64,000 bases of DNA, taken from positions 62,001 through 126,000 of the forward strand of contig JAIXOL010000024.1 in the NCBI GenBank assembly GCA_027486845.1, given 5' to 3'. The stretch's first letter is position 1. Each line of letters opens with the position of its first letter. Shown piece after piece: positions 8,011 to 17,225 of this stretch. The notes under the pieces were generated by a model, which worked only from the letters and a program-made list of their open reading frames with translations, was not told the DNA's origin and made no database searches. Origin of the DNA: Cytophagaceae bacterium (GTDB lineage: Bacteria > Bacteroidota > Bacteroidia > Cytophagales > Spirosomataceae). The position numbers and the translations under genes are program-made.

Positions 8011-9849
8011 ATGTGTGGAATTGTAGCTTATGTGGGTGGTCGTGAAGCAGCCGCAGTCATTATTAAAGGACTAAAAAGATTAGAATATCGTGGATATGAC
8101 AGTGCAGGTATTGCACTTTTAAATGGGGATGGTTTAAAAGTTTATAAAAAGAAAGGGAAGGTTTCGGAACTCGAAAATGAAATTAAAGATAAAACATTAC
8201 TTGCCAAAATAGGGATTGGACATACACGTTGGGCAACTCACGGTGAACCAAATGATGTAAATGCTCACCCGCATTATTCAAATAGTGGGCGGTTTGCGAT
8301 AATTCATAATGGTATTATAGAAAATTATGGTTCTATAAAACAAAGTTTGATAAATAAAGGATACACTTTTCAGAGCCAAACCGATACTGAAGTATTGGTT
8401 AATTTTGTTGAGGATATTCAGAAAAACAAAAACTGTTCACTCGAAGAAGCAGTAAGAATTGCCCTACATGAAGTTGTTGGTGCTTATGCCATCGTTATTA
8501 TGGACGCTGAAAATCCGACGCAATTAATTGCAGCAAGAAAAGGTAGTCCACTAGTAATTGGTGTGGGCGACGATGAATATTTTTTTGCATCAGATGCCAC
8601 TCCAATTATTGAATACACCAAAGAAGTTATCTATTTAGATGATTATGAAATTGCAATTGTGAAGAATAATGAGCTGATTATCAAGAACTTATCGAACGAA
8701 GAAATTGACCCGTATATTCAAACAGTTGAGCTTGAACTAGAGGCGATTGAAAAAGGTGGATATGAGCATTTTATGCTAAAAGAGATTTTTGAGCAACCTC
8801 GTTCGATAGCAGATTCAATGCGTGGACGTATAATACCTGAAGATGCCTCTTTACTTTTAGGTGGTTTGGGTAACTATTTGGATAAAATTGCCAAAACTAA
8901 ACGTATTGTAATTGTAGCCTGTGGTACTTCATGGCACGCAGGTTTAGTAGGTGAATATCTTTTGGAAGAATTGGCACGTATCAATGTTGAAGTTGAATAT
9001 GCGTCTGAATTCCGATATAGAAACCCCATTATCAAAGAGGGTGATATCGTAATTGCAATTTCACAATCGGGTGAAACTGCCGATACAATGGCTGCTTTGG
9101 AATTAGCAAAATCGAAAGGTGCTATTATTTTAGGTGTTTGTAACGTAGTTGGTTCATCTATCGCACGCATCACTCATGCAGGAGTTTATACCCACGCAGG
9201 GCCAGAAATTGGTGTGGCAAGCACAAAGGCTTTTACCGCACAGGTTTCAGTTTTGAGTTTAATTGCGATTGCAGTAGCTCAGAAAAAAGGCATCATTAGT
9301 AATGAACTTTACCGTGAATTAATCTTTGGTTTAGACGCAATTCCTGCGAAAGTTGAGAAGATTTTGAAAAACGCCGATAAAATAAAAGATATTGCCAAAC
9401 TTTTTACATTTGCTTCTAACTTTATATTTTTAGGTCGTGGTTTAAACTTTCCAGTTGCTTTAGAAGGTGCTTTGAAACTAAAAGAAATTTCATACATTCA
9501 TGCAGAAGGTTATCCTGCGGCCGAAATGAAACACGGCCCGATTGCTTTAATTGACGAAGATATGCCTGTCGTATTTATTGCCATCAAAGATAGTTCTTAC
9601 GAAAAAATTGTATCGAATATTCAGGAAGTAAAGGCTCGTAAAGGTCGAGTGATTGCTATTGTAACAGAAGGCGACACGCAAATTTCGAATATGGTTGACT
9701 TTACGATTGAAGTTCCTCGTACCAACGAGTTACTATCTCCGCTATTGACTTCAATTCCATTACAATTGATTTCATATTATATTGCCGTAATGCGTGGCAG
9801 AAACGTTGACCAACCTCGTAATTTGGCGAAATCAGTTACCGTGGAGTAG
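8011..9849 (+). CDS. glmS: Glutamine--fructose-6-phosphate aminotransferase (isomerizing)
   Basis: The 612-residue protein makes glucosamine-6-phosphate from fructose-6-phosphate and glutamine, the entry step to peptidoglycan and LPS amino sugars. It starts MCGIVAYVGG, where Cys2 becomes the N-terminal nucleophile of the class II glutaminase domain. Other glutaminase motifs are GHTRWATHG and HNGIIENY. Two SIS domains follow; the first has ACGTSWHAG and ISQSGETADT, and the second ends with the family tail PRNLAKSVTVE. Length is normal. It is a single gene with a terminator on each side. Cytoplasmic. Confidence 0.97.
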   Translation: MCGIVAYVGGREAAAVIIKGLKRLEYRGYDSAGIALLNGDGLKVYKKKGKVSELENEIKDKTLLAKIGIGHTRWATHGEPNDVNAHPHYSNSGRFAIIHNGIIENYGSIKQSLINKGYTFQSQTDTEVLVNFVEDIQKNKNCSLEEAVRIALHEVVGAYAIVIMDAENPTQLIAARKGSPLVIGVGDDEYFFASDATPIIEYTKEVIYLDDYEIAIVKNNELIIKNLSNEEIDPYIQTVELELEAIEKGGYEHFMLKEIFEQPRSIADSMRGRIIPEDASLLLGGLGNYLDKIAKTKRIVIVACGTSWHAGLVGEYLLEELARINVEVEYASEFRYRNPIIKEGDIVIAISQSGETADTMAALELAKSKGAIILGVCNVVGSSIARITHAGVYTHAGPEIGVASTKAFTAQVSVLSLIAIAVAQKKGIISNELYRELIFGLDAIPAKVEKILKNADKIKDIAKLFTFASNFIFLGRGLNFPVALEGALKLKEISYIHAEGYPAAEMKHGPIALIDEDMPVVFIAIKDSSYEKIVSNIQEVKARKGRVIAIVTEGDTQISNMVDFTIEVPRTNELLSPLLTSIPLQLISYYIAVMRGRNVDQPRNLAKSVTVE

Positions 9850-9857
9850 CTTCATAG

Positions 9858-9885
9858 CCCTCCCCTATGTGGGAGGGTTTTTATT
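9858..9885 (+). terminator. Intrinsic terminator of glmS
   Basis: A CCCTCCC / GGGAGGG stem with a short loop is followed by a T-rich run, beginning nine bases after the glmS stop codon. Confidence 0.85.
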
Positions 9886-9937
9886 TTATACAAAATTAGG
9901 TTATGACGCCTATTTTATCAAAAATATCTTCGTTCAA

Positions 9938-12223
9938 TCAAGAAAGTGCTTTAATCGTTATCACTACCGATTTTGAGGTAGGCGTTTTACTAATATCGGC
10001 AAAGCTATCAATCGGCACTAAAACATTGGCTTCTGGAAAATAAGTAGCTACGCATTTTCGTGGAATGTTGTAAGGTACGACTATGAATTTTTCGGCTACT
10101 CGCTCTATTCCTCCGTGATGATTAAAAAGATTTACAACTTGGTATTTTTCTAATTTTGCTTCTGCCATATCTTTTTCATTCATCATAATAATTCTTCGCT
10201 CATTATAAATCCCACGGTAACGGTCATCTAAGCCATAAATGGTTGTATTAAACTGGTCATGACTACGAATAGTCATCATAATATACTCACATTCAAGTAA
10301 TTGAATCGTTTCCAGTTCATTGATTGAAAACTTTGCTTTTGCCGAATCCGTACCAAATTTCCGTTCACGAGGGAGGTTTGGTAAATAAAAACCACCATCT
10401 TGACGCACTCTGTAATTGTATTTTTCAAAGCCTGCAATGGTCTTTTCAATCAAATCTCTTATATGATCATAATTCGCCACGAGTTTATCCCAGTCGAGAT
10501 TTTTGTTTGCTAAAGTAGCTTTTGCCATTCCAGCAACAATAGCTGGTTCTGACAAAAGATGCTCTGAAATTGGCTCTAAAACTCCCTTACTACTATGCAC
10601 GACTCCCATCGAATCTTCAACTGTCACAAACTGCTCGCCATTGATTTGCAAATCAAGGTCAGTTCTACCCAAAGTTGGTAGAATTAAGGCAGTTTTACCA
10701 TGAATTAAATGACTACGATTTAGTTTTGTAGAAATTTGAACAGTTAAATCACAATTTTGTAATGCCTTAGCCGTAAACTCAGTATCAGGTGTGGCAGAAA
10801 GGAAATTACCTCCCATTGCTATAAAAACTTTTACTTTGCCTTCTGACATCGCCTTTATGGACGCTACTGTATCAAGACCATGCTTTCTTGGAGGGTCAAA
10901 ATCAAAGACTTTTTGCAGATTATCAAGTAAAATTTTTGGTGGTTTTTCGTAAATTCCCATCGTGCGATCGCCTTGAACATTTGAATGTCCACGAACAGGG
11001 CAAGTACCTCCACCTTCAATTCCGATACTTCCTTTAAGTAAAAGTAAGTTGACTACTTCACGAATCGTAACGACTGAATTTTTATGTTGCGTAAGCCCCA
11101 TTGCCCAACAAACAATGATTTTTTTGTGATCAATAATCAGTTGAGTTGCTGCTTTTATTTCATCCAAGGCAATTCCACAAGCTTCGGAAAGTTGTTCCAA
11201 ATTCTCACTTTCAAGACTTTCTATATAATTTTCATAGTTTTCTGACTGATTAAAAATAAAGTCTTTATCAAATACATTTCCTGATTTTTGTTCGGCTTCA
11301 AGCAAGAGTTTATTCATTGCTTTGAGCAAAGCCAAATCACCATTGATTCTGATTTGTAGGTAAATATCTGTCAGTATTTCTCCTCCGAAAAGCACATCTC
11401 GCAATTCTTGCGGATGTTTGAATTTCAATAAACCTGCTTCAATTAAGGGGTTGATTGAAATAATCTTTGCACCCGAACGTTTGGCTTTTTCGAGAGCTGA
11501 CAGCATTCTTGGGTGATTTGTGCCAGGGTTTTGCCCCAAAATCAAAATTACTTCTGCCTTCTCAAAATCATCTAATTTTACCGAACCTTTACCTAATCCC
11601 AAAGTTTCGCCTAGAGCCGAACCACTTGATTCATGGCACATATTCGAACAATCAGGCATATTATTTGTGCCGTACATTCGGATAAAAAGTTGATATAAAA
11701 ATGCCGCTTCGTTGCTCGTTCTGCCCGAAGTATAAAAAATTGCCTCATCGGGCGAAGGCAAACTATTTAGTTGATTACCAATAAGTTTAAAAGATTCCTC
11801 CCAAGAAATTTTCTCGTAATGTGTTTGTCCTTCTCTCAAAACCAATGGCTGCGTCAAACGCCCCTGCTGACCTAGCCAATAATCAGATTTTTGAGAAAGT
11901 TGGGATACCGAATATTTTTGAAAAAAAACAGGTGTTACTTTTCGAGTAGTTGCTTCCTCGGCAATTGCTTTTGCACCATTTTCGCAATATTCGGCAATTT
12001 TCGAGCGTTCTCCGTCAGGGTCAGGCCATGCACAACTTGGGCAATCAACACCACCTTTTTGATTGAGATTTAATAAAGATTTTAAACCTCTCCTAACTGG
12101 CATTGCACCAAAAACGTGCTTCATTGATGAAAAAACAGCCGAAAAGCCAGCGGCTTCGGTAGCAGGTTTTGAAGTTTCGATTCCTGTAAAATCGGTTGGT
12201 GCTTGGGGGTTTATTTTTGGCAT
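9938..12223 (-). CDS. FdhF/YdeP-family molybdopterin oxidoreductase (formate dehydrogenase-like alpha subunit)
   Basis: A 761-residue molybdopterin-binding oxidoreductase. The N-terminus carries DCPSCAWPDPDGE, a motif typical of the YdeP/FdhF-like branch rather than classical formate dehydrogenase. The molybdopterin domains show GRTSNEAAFLYQ, DCSNMCHESSG (the Cys here is at the Mo-ligand region), ILGQNPGTNHPRM and GGGTCPVRGHSNVQGDRTMG. The C-terminal molydopterin-dinucleotide-binding domain starts around MMTIRSHDQFNTT. No iron-sulfur or membrane partner lies nearby. The sulfurtransferase FdhD, which activates such enzymes, is encoded on the same strand upstream, supporting a working Mo enzyme. 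The true substrate of this branch is unknown; formate and acid-stress roles are suggested for relatives. The start codon overlaps the stop of the upstream gene by one base (TAATG), so translation is probably coupled. Confidence 0.88.
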   Translation of the reverse strand: MPKINPQAPTDFTGIETSKPATEAAGFSAVFSSMKHVFGAMPVRRGLKSLLNLNQKGGVDCPSCAWPDPDGERSKIAEYCENGAKAIAEEATTRKVTPVFFQKYSVSQLSQKSDYWLGQQGRLTQPLVLREGQTHYEKISWEESFKLIGNQLNSLPSPDEAIFYTSGRTSNEAAFLYQLFIRMYGTNNMPDCSNMCHESSGSALGETLGLGKGSVKLDDFEKAEVILILGQNPGTNHPRMLSALEKAKRSGAKIISINPLIEAGLLKFKHPQELRDVLFGGEILTDIYLQIRINGDLALLKAMNKLLLEAEQKSGNVFDKDFIFNQSENYENYIESLESENLEQLSEACGIALDEIKAATQLIIDHKKIIVCWAMGLTQHKNSVVTIREVVNLLLLKGSIGIEGGGTCPVRGHSNVQGDRTMGIYEKPPKILLDNLQKVFDFDPPRKHGLDTVASIKAMSEGKVKVFIAMGGNFLSATPDTEFTAKALQNCDLTVQISTKLNRSHLIHGKTALILPTLGRTDLDLQINGEQFVTVEDSMGVVHSSKGVLEPISEHLLSEPAIVAGMAKATLANKNLDWDKLVANYDHIRDLIEKTIAGFEKYNYRVRQDGGFYLPNLPRERKFGTDSAKAKFSINELETIQLLECEYIMMTIRSHDQFNTTIYGLDDRYRGIYNERRIIMMNEKDMAEAKLEKYQVVNLFNHHGGIERVAEKFIVVPYNIPRKCVATYFPEANVLVPIDSFADISKTPTSKSVVITIKALS

Positions 12224-12750
12224 TAGAATATTAAGTCTGGATAAACTTTTTGGAACATTTCTACAATCTTAGGTATGAGTTCATGAAAGTTTTTATTCTT
12301 CTTATTTACCATTAAATAGGCACTTATTGAAGATTCTTCGAGGTGGGAGAAAGCTGTTTTTGCGAAAAAATTTAACATCAATTTAGTATATATCCTAAAA
12401 CGTTGGGTATTTGTCTCTCCTTCACTTTCTCCATTACTTATGGTATTAGCCCCGATAAACCCAAAACTTGCTAAAGGTTTTTCAGCTAAAATATCAAGCA
12501 TAATGTTAATACAAGTCCGAATAACACGAGGAGCATCATAATCATTAAAGATGACATTATATTTTTTATCTGAAAGCTTATGGCTAACGGGAAAGAATTT
12601 AACAATAAAAACTTGGAATTCATATTCTTCAACAACTGCAATATATCGGCGTTTTGAAGCACGAAAATTGTATAAATGCTGTCTTAAAAATAGTTTCTCC
12701 GATACTTTTGTTATACTAATCCGATGATATTTATGTCCACTGTCAAACAT
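12223..12750 (-). CDS. Conserved-looking hypothetical protein, 175 residues
   Basis: I do not recognise a named family. The protein is basic at the front, has a strand-rich central part (YIAVVEEYEFQVFIVKF, then ASFGFIGANTI) and alternating helices at the end, which would fit a compact alpha/beta domain of the general acetyltransferase-like size, but no acetyl-CoA loop is visible. There is no signal peptide or membrane segment. It starts directly after the stop of a 55-codon gene (TAA followed at once by ATG) and its stop overlaps the start of the molybdopterin oxidoreductase, so the three are probably translated from one message. The small-plus-large pair between fdhD and the oxidoreductase looks like an inserted unit. 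Confidence 0.65.
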   Translation of the reverse strand: MFDSGHKYHRISITKVSEKLFLRQHLYNFRASKRRYIAVVEEYEFQVFIVKFFPVSHKLSDKKYNVIFNDYDAPRVIRTCINIMLDILAEKPLASFGFIGANTISNGESEGETNTQRFRIYTKLMLNFFAKTAFSHLEESSISAYLMVNKKNKNFHELIPKIVEMFQKVYPDLIF

Positions 12751-12918
12751 TTATTCTACCAAATATTTATACGCAGGATTTCTTCGAGCATCAATTTCTG
12801 CATCAGTCAAAACATGATAATTTATCTTGCCATCGGGGCGAGGCTTACGAGGTGGATCATTTGGACTTTTGAGTTTTTTGGTTGCAAGTGGTTTGCGTTT
12901 TTCAACAAGAGTTTCCAT
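12751..12918 (-). CDS. Small basic hypothetical protein, 55 residues
   Basis: An ORF of 55 codons begins METLVEKRKPL and ends NPAYKYLVE. It is rich in Lys, Arg and Pro in the first half (KSPNDPPRKPRPDG) with a short acidic helix in the second half (LTDAEIDARR). Its stop is immediately followed by the ATG of the 175-residue gene, which is strong evidence for a real, coupled gene. Small size and pairing recall antitoxin-like or chaperone-like partners, but nothing in the sequence proves that. Disordered N-terminus is likely. Confidence 0.6.
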   Translation of the reverse strand: METLVEKRKPLATKKLKSPNDPPRKPRPDGKINYHVLTDAEIDARRNPAYKYLVE

Positions 12919-12975
12919 TTTGCTTTTATTTAATAGTCAAATCTACTTACTTTTTACGAATAATAAGCATTTTTA

Positions 12976-13809
12976 TCAAAAAATTCTATCGGTGTGAGTA
13001 TATACATTAAAGCTCTCTTCTCTAAGAAATCCTATCAAAGTAATACCCAAAACTTGGGCAGTCTCAATGGCCAAACTCGAAGGCGAGCCTACACAAGCCA
13101 TAATTGGAATACCAGCCATTGCAGCCTTCTGAATCAACTCAAAACTGGCTCGACTACTCATTATCAAAACAACATCAGATAAGGGTAAAAGATTTTGTTG
13201 TAGAGCAGTACCGATTACTTTATCAAGGGCGTTGTGGCGACCGATGTCCTCTCTTAAAAAACATTTTTCTAACTTATTTAGAATCATTGCAGCATGAAGC
13301 CCACCGGTATGTTTGAAAAAAACTTGATTATTCACTAAAACTTCGGGTAAAGTTTTTATAAACTTTGCTGAAACTTTGAAATCAGTCTTTATCAAAATTG
13401 GACATTTTTGTTCGATGGCTTCGATTGAGGCTTTTCCGCAAATCCCACAGCTTGAAGTTGCATAAAAATGACGTTCGAGGCTTTGTAAATTTACTTCAAT
13501 TTGGGGTTTTAGTTCAACTCTTACGATATTTTCTTCAGCTTGCCGGCCAGTATCTTTGCAATAATGAATGGATAAGACATCATCAAACGAAGAAATAATT
13601 CCTTCAGTAAACAAAAAACCTAAAGCCAATTCAAAATCATGGCCCGTTGGTGTTCGCATTGTTACAGAAATACTTTTTTGCTGTCGGCTGTCTTCTTCTC
13701 CAAAACCCAAACGAACCTCCAAAGGCTCTTCAATTACCACCAAATCAGAGATTTCTTCGATACCTTTTGGCTTGAATTTCTTTATTTCAAATGTTTTTAT
13801 TCCGTACAT
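12976..13809 (-). CDS. fdhD: Formate dehydrogenase accessory sulfurtransferase
   Basis: A 277-residue FdhD protein. FdhD accepts sulfur from a cysteine desulfurase and passes it to the molybdenum cofactor, giving the sulfurated active cofactor. The essential CxxC is CGIC at residues 121-124. Other family motifs are PTGHDFELALGFLFTEG, GGLHAA, EDIGRHNALDKVIG and MSSRASFELIQKAA. It lies upstream of the FdhF-like gene on the same strand, separated only by the two-gene hypothetical unit, which matches its role as that enzyme's maturation factor. Cytoplasmic. The start at 13809 gives the usual length. Confidence 0.95.
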   Translation of the reverse strand: MYGIKTFEIKKFKPKGIEEISDLVVIEEPLEVRLGFGEEDSRQQKSISVTMRTPTGHDFELALGFLFTEGIISSFDDVLSIHYCKDTGRQAEENIVRVELKPQIEVNLQSLERHFYATSSCGICGKASIEAIEQKCPILIKTDFKVSAKFIKTLPEVLVNNQVFFKHTGGLHAAMILNKLEKCFLREDIGRHNALDKVIGTALQQNLLPLSDVVLIMSSRASFELIQKAAMAGIPIMACVGSPSSLAIETAQVLGITLIGFLREESFNVYTHTDRIF

Positions 13810-13954
13810 TTGTTTTGGATTTTGTTGTTAGGCTAATTTAGTAAAACTTCTTTGATTGACTTTTGTTTATCACTTAAAAAGTATGTTGTGATTAAGTTTA
13901 CAGTAAAACTACAATCACAATTCATCAGACATTTAAAAAATTGTTAAACAATAA

Positions 13955-13990
13955 ATTCATCAATAACAAAAATCATTCATCAATAACAAA
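13955..13990. repeat. Two direct 16-bp repeats, 20-bp period
   Basis: ATTCATCAATAACAAA occurs at 13955-13970 and again at 13975-13990 in the 210-base gap between the divergent fdhD and prolyl oligopeptidase genes. It may be a regulatory site or a simple slippage product; nothing else stands out in the gap. Confidence 0.6.
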
Positions 13991-14022
13991 TATAATCAGA
14001 CGCATCATAAGACCTTAAAACT

Positions 14023-16116
14023 ATGAAAAAAATCCTTATTTCTCTCTTGTTCCCCAGTTTAGCAATGGCACAGTACAATTATCCAGTTACAAAAAAAATC
14101 GACCACACAGACAATTATCACGGCACGACCGTTGCCGATCCGTACCGTTGGCTCGAAGATGACCGCTCCGCCGAAACTTCCGAGTGGGTGAAGCAACAAA
14201 ATGCGGTAACGACAAAGTATTTCGAGCAAATTCCTTATCGTGCTGATATAATGAAAAGGTTGGAAAAAATCTTTAACTATGCCAAATACTCATCACCTTC
14301 TCGCAAAGGGGAATGGTTTTATTTCTACAAAAATGATGGCTTACAAAACCAGTCGGTGCTTTATCGCCAAAAAGGCTTGAATGGAAAGCCCGAATTGGTG
14401 ATTGACCCGAATAAACTTTCAACTGACGGTACTACTCGTTTAGTACAGTTTGTGCTATCGAAAGATGGAAAATACGGTGCAATGGCTTTATCAAAAGGTG
14501 GTTCGGATTGGCAAGATATTTTGATTATGGATATGGCAACGAAACAAAATCTCAGCGATAAACTCGAATGGGTGAAAGTTTCAGGAATTTCGTGGCAAGG
14601 AAAAGGCTTCTATTATAGTCGCTATCCTAAACCCGAAGGAAGTGCTTTGGCTGCCAAAAACGAAAATCACCAAGTATTTTTTCATAAAGTGGGTACAAGT
14701 CAAGAAACTGATGAGTTAGTATTTGAAGACAAAGCAAATCCGCAACGTTTCAATGGTGTTTACACAACAGAAGATGAGAAATTTGCTTTCTTGAGCATCA
14801 GCGACCGTGGTAAAGGGAAAGATGGTAACGCCTTGTATTACAGAGCTTTAGGTCAAAAAGAATTCAAGCCGATTGTTTCAGAAATCACTGATTTTAGCTT
14901 TGGTGTAATTGATAATGTTGGACAAACATTTTTGATTAAAACTAACAAAAATGCCCCGAATGATAAGGTAGAAAAATATGACATTGCAACTGGAAATTGG
15001 AGTAGTATTTTACCCGAAAAACCTGAGCCATTACAAGGTGTAGGAACGGCAGGCGGAAAATTATTTGCAACTTATTTGAAGGATGTTACAACTCGTGCTT
15101 ACGTTTATGATTTGAAAGGAAAACTCGAAAACGAAGTACAGTTACCAAGCTTAGGGTCGGCTGGTGGCTTTGGTGGTGAAGCTGACGATAAATTTGTATT
15201 TTATACTTTCAGCACTTTCAACTACCCTCCTACTATTTTCAGATACGATATTGCAAGCAAGAAAAGCACGGTTTTCCGCTCGCCAGAAGTTGATTTTAAA
15301 GCAACCGATTTTGAGACAAAACAAGTTTTCTATACAAGCAAAGACGGAACGAAAATCCCGATGTTTATCGTCTATAAAAAAGGCTTGAAACTCAACGGAC
15401 AAAATCCAACTTTGCTTTATGGCTATGGTGGTTTCAATATAAATCTCAATCCAAGTTTTAGTCCAACTTTGATTCCGTTTTTGGAACAAGGTGGTGTTTA
15501 TGCTTCGGCAAACTTGCGTGGTGGCGGCGAATATGGTGAAAAATGGCACGAACAAGGCATGAAACTCAAAAAACAAAACGTTTTTGATGATTTTATTGCG
15601 GCAGGCGAATATTTGATTGCTCAAAAATATTGTGACAATTCACATTTAGCTATTCGTGGTGGCTCAAATGGTGGACTTTTGGTAGGGGCAGTAATGAACC
15701 AAAGACCAGATTTGGCAAAAGTCGCTATTCCGCAAGTGGGTGTAATGGATATGCTGCGTTTTCAAAAATTTACAATTGGCTGGAATTGGATTGCCGATTA
15801 TGGTTCGTCAGATAATGCTGAAGAATTTAAAGTTCAATTTACCTATTCGCCATTGCATAACATCAAGGCTGGCATTAATTATCCTGCAACGCTCATTACA
15901 ACGGCTGACCACGATGATAGAGTTGTACCTGCACATTCATTCAAATATGCAGCCACTTTGCAAGAAATCGGAGCGTCAAGCACTAAAAATCCGTTATTGA
16001 TAAAAATAGACACCAACTCTGGACACGGAGCAAGTAATACCAAGAAAAACCTCGAATCAACGGCCGATATTTATGCCTTTATTTGGTGGAATATGGGTTT
16101 TATACCGAAGTTTTGA
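14023..16116 (+). CDS. Prolyl oligopeptidase (S9A), secreted
   Basis: A 697-residue serine peptidase that cuts short peptides after proline. A signal peptide (MKKILISLLFPSLAMAQ) sends it to the periplasm. The N-terminal part (YRWLEDDRSAET, the family's front motif, then a seven-bladed propeller to about residue 420) is followed by the alpha/beta-hydrolase domain. The catalytic triad is visible: Ser548 in GGSNGG, Asp631 in ADHDDRVVP, and His668 in SGHGA. The YGYGGFN and NLRGGGEYGEKWH segments are also typical. Length matches the family. It stands alone, divergent from fdhD and ended by a terminator. Likely a nutritional or protein-turnover enzyme. Confidence 0.95.
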   Translation: MKKILISLLFPSLAMAQYNYPVTKKIDHTDNYHGTTVADPYRWLEDDRSAETSEWVKQQNAVTTKYFEQIPYRADIMKRLEKIFNYAKYSSPSRKGEWFYFYKNDGLQNQSVLYRQKGLNGKPELVIDPNKLSTDGTTRLVQFVLSKDGKYGAMALSKGGSDWQDILIMDMATKQNLSDKLEWVKVSGISWQGKGFYYSRYPKPEGSALAAKNENHQVFFHKVGTSQETDELVFEDKANPQRFNGVYTTEDEKFAFLSISDRGKGKDGNALYYRALGQKEFKPIVSEITDFSFGVIDNVGQTFLIKTNKNAPNDKVEKYDIATGNWSSILPEKPEPLQGVGTAGGKLFATYLKDVTTRAYVYDLKGKLENEVQLPSLGSAGGFGGEADDKFVFYTFSTFNYPPTIFRYDIASKKSTVFRSPEVDFKATDFETKQVFYTSKDGTKIPMFIVYKKGLKLNGQNPTLLYGYGGFNINLNPSFSPTLIPFLEQGGVYASANLRGGGEYGEKWHEQGMKLKKQNVFDDFIAAGEYLIAQKYCDNSHLAIRGGSNGGLLVGAVMNQRPDLAKVAIPQVGVMDMLRFQKFTIGWNWIADYGSSDNAEEFKVQFTYSPLHNIKAGINYPATLITTADHDDRVVPAHSFKYAATLQEIGASSTKNPLLIKIDTNSGHGASNTKKNLESTADIYAFIWWNMGFIPKF

Positions 16117-16127
16117 GTTAAAAAAAT

Positions 16128-16161
16128 GTGCGAGGTTCATGGAACTTCGCACTTTTTTTTA
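16128..16161 (+). terminator. Intrinsic terminator of the prolyl oligopeptidase gene
   Basis: An 11-bp stem (one G-T pair) with an ATG loop, followed by nine T bases. It sits between convergent genes. Confidence 0.85.
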
Positions 16162-16169
16162 AAAATTCA

Positions 16170-17114
16170 TCAAACTTGCTCGACAAGTTTTCTAAAATCA
16201 CTTTCCGTTTCTTGATATAAAGCTTGTTGAGTATTTTTTTCAGCTATCACTTTTTCTTTTAATAAGGTTACTGAGTTAAAAAGAGATAGTGTGGAGTTGT
16301 AAGCATCCAAAATCCTTTCTTTTATTTCCATATCTACGAATATATTATCGAAAAAATAATCTGCGAACTCCCATGATGTATTAAGTTTTATTTCGGTTGG
16401 CAACAAATCAGGTTTAAGGTCTTTTAGTTCTCGTCTGAGCTTATCAAGAGCATAATTTATTTCAGTAATTCCCAACTTAGCTTTGTGCATCTTTTCGCGT
16501 TTAAGATAAGTTGCCATTGTTCCTCCACCAACCATATCCCAAGTTGCATAACCTTTTGCATCTTGTAAATCTTCGATTACTTTGGGAATCACACCTAACA
16601 CTTTTTCAGCAGCCGAAATTGCTTCCTGAATTTCGTTTTTATAAGCATCAATCTTTACTAATTCTTCTTGCTTTATAAAAATATCAACCAATCGTGGATG
16701 ATTGTTTTCTTTCAATAATTTTACTTTTTCTTGAACAAGACCTTCATATTGGACTTTAATCGTTTCAAAATCAAACAGTTGAGCGTTGTAAGACTTTATT
16801 TCTAGTGAAAGACTATCAAATTTATTTTGCTGACTTTCAAACCTAATTTTCGCTTGATAATACTCAGCTTGTTCACGCTCCAATTCAGCAAATTTCTTGT
16901 TCAATAAATCGTACCAAACAGATTTCAACGTAAACGTTTCAAGGTCTTTAACATCTTGAAACTCTTCGTTCATACGTTGTTTTGTAGCTTCAAGTTTGAT
17001 ATGCTCGGCTGCTTGAACTCGCTTTGCTTCTTGCATTTTCTGTTCAATTTGCTTTCTATTTTCAAGCTTCTGACTAATGTTTAATAATTCGGCATTGAGT
17101 GAATCTGGTATCAT
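16170..17114 (-). CDS. Hypothetical coiled-coil protein, 314 residues
   Basis: I do not recognise a family. Almost the whole protein is charged and helical, with long heptad-like runs (residues about 10-110 and 115-160), then a short glycine-containing break reading WDMVGGGTMATY around residue 200, then more helix. There is no signal peptide or membrane segment, so it is probably cytoplasmic. The glycine motif suggests a folded hairpin between coiled coils. It lies downstream of the ABC exporter gene on the same strand with a gap of about 110 bases and could be in its transcript. No enzymatic motif is visible. Confidence 0.75.
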   Translation of the reverse strand: MIPDSLNAELLNISQKLENRKQIEQKMQEAKRVQAAEHIKLEATKQRMNEEFQDVKDLETFTLKSVWYDLLNKKFAELEREQAEYYQAKIRFESQQNKFDSLSLEIKSYNAQLFDFETIKVQYEGLVQEKVKLLKENNHPRLVDIFIKQEELVKIDAYKNEIQEAISAAEKVLGVIPKVIEDLQDAKGYATWDMVGGGTMATYLKREKMHKAKLGITEINYALDKLRRELKDLKPDLLPTEIKLNTSWEFADYFFDNIFVDMEIKERILDAYNSTLSLFNSVTLLKEKVIAEKNTQQALYQETESDFRKLVEQV

Positions 17115-17225
17115 ATTTTTCGGTTTAATTAGTCAGCAAATCTTAAACAAAAAAGCGATTTACTAAAACTGATTTAAGCCAAAAGCCTTTTTTCAATGAT
17201 GTTGGGGCAAAAAGGGGGATGAATT

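Noticed and set aside
15151-15624. 157-codon minus-strand open frame inside the prolyl oligopeptidase gene
   Set aside because: It is a shadow frame; the plus-strand gene has all catalytic motifs across the same stretch.
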